Part shown: positions 63,491-64,000 of the stretch, piece after piece | Numbering within the stretch: the stretch's first letter is position 1 | Layout: the number at the start of each line of letters is the position of its first letter | Assembly (NCBI GenBank): GCA_036924085.1 | Contig: JAVGWX010000004.1 | Location: forward strand, 81,298,941-81,362,940 | From: Ariolimax columbianus | Taxonomy: Eukaryota; Mollusca; Gastropoda; Stylommatophora; Arionidae | DNA: 64,000 nucleotides | Reading direction: 5' to 3' | Position numbers and translations under genes: made by a program | Notes under the pieces: model-generated | The model's database searches: none | What the model was told of the DNA's origin: nothing | What the model saw: only the letters and a program-made list of their open reading frames with translations

Positions 63491-64000
63491 GCAGCACATT
63501 CGCGCAGGTACTCAGACAAACAATATTTTTAGAAAGGACAGAAAAAAACCACCCATTCATTTTAAAACAGACATCGAATTCGTCAGTGTATTGCAAATAA
63601 AGACGACAATTTAAGGAAAAGCTTACCGAAGATAGTGAATTGAACAGTGCAAACACAACTCAGAAATACCGGCGGTACTGAAGAAGGCTGTTATTCTGCA
63701 AGCTTTCAGCACAACGGGTCGTCTATTCCAGAAGAGCAGTATTGCAAAATGCCGTATATATACGAAGTGCTCAACCCACACGCAAAACATATATTATGTC
63801 TCTTTGAGAGTCTGTTTTACTTCTGTGCAGTACAAATATGTCTGGACAGACTTTTATCTGGATCATTAAACAGTGCTAGTTTACTTTGCTATAACTTACC
63901 TCCAGGTATTAGCACGCGCTCACGTAGTCTGGTCACAGTGAAGTGCCTTCTCTGAGAGATGTCCAACAATAAACACGCAGATCAGTTGGTACGACTATTT
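63491..64000. other. no recognised gene
   Basis: A 102-codon plus frame (63647-63955) has ordinary composition and Cys residues but no recognised domain; left uncalled. Confidence 0.4.

Overview
This window looks like the genome of a gastropod-type mollusc, or at least a lophotrochozoan. The only convincing host gene is one exon of an FxRIamide/FVRIamide neuropeptide precursor (minus strand, 12078-12689), a family known from molluscs and annelids. Everything around it is typical of repeat-dense mollusc intergenic or intronic DNA: many broken non-LTR retrotransposons (LINEs), several SINE families, a mariner remnant, and a very high density of tandem repeats (by eye roughly a quarter of the window). 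There are no bacterial features, CRISPR arrays, rRNA genes or intact tRNA genes. Most long open frames are low-complexity or minisatellite translations and are not called as genes.

Working names used in the entries. SINE-A: tRNA-headed, A-rich tail. SINE-B: tRNA-headed, about 390 bp, (AACTA)n tail. SINE-C: tRNA-like B box. Family G: about 330-350 bp SINE-like element ending in (GAA)n, sharing a central core with SINE-A. Family T: about 270-bp body with a (CAA)n microsatellite on one side and 1 to about 23 copies of a 37/38-bp minisatellite on the other; eight copies here. LINE fragments fall into several groups: CR1-like; RNase H-bearing (I/Nimb-like) with (GAA)n tails; and RTE/Jockey-like C-termini of several kinds.

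Layout. 0-12 kb: (GGT)n, CT-rich and ACAT/ACAC arrays, LINE fragments, two SINE-A copies, first T and G copies. 12-12.7 kb: neuropeptide exon with a poly(A) signal about 230 nt downstream; its signal-peptide exon was not found. 12.8-16.3 kb: a pentamer tract, a LINE 3' end, a 60-bp array apparently derived from a LINE reverse-transcriptase segment, a 14-16-bp array, and a mariner-like element with long terminal inverted repeats and a central hairpin. 16.5-24 kb: GATA, 38-bp and 29-bp arrays with T copies. 24-42 kb: mixed T, G, SINE and LINE insertions, including an RNase H LINE nested in a CR1 copy with a target-site duplication (TSD). 42-47.5 kb: a satellite domain with 32-bp, 29-bp and 83-bp units. 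47.5-54.9 kb: LINE fragments, a 45-bp array, (TTC)n, and a young-looking RNase H LINE with a 13-bp TSD. 55-59.6 kb: AT-rich 42-bp and 21-bp arrays. 59.6-64 kb: G copies and a triple-nested insertion (G inside SINE-B inside older repeat DNA).

Two candidates stand out for novelty: family T, a dispersed element that carries its own minisatellite and appears to have seeded a 0.9-kb array; and the core shared by two SINE-like families with different tails. All family assignments are by eye from motifs; no search was run.
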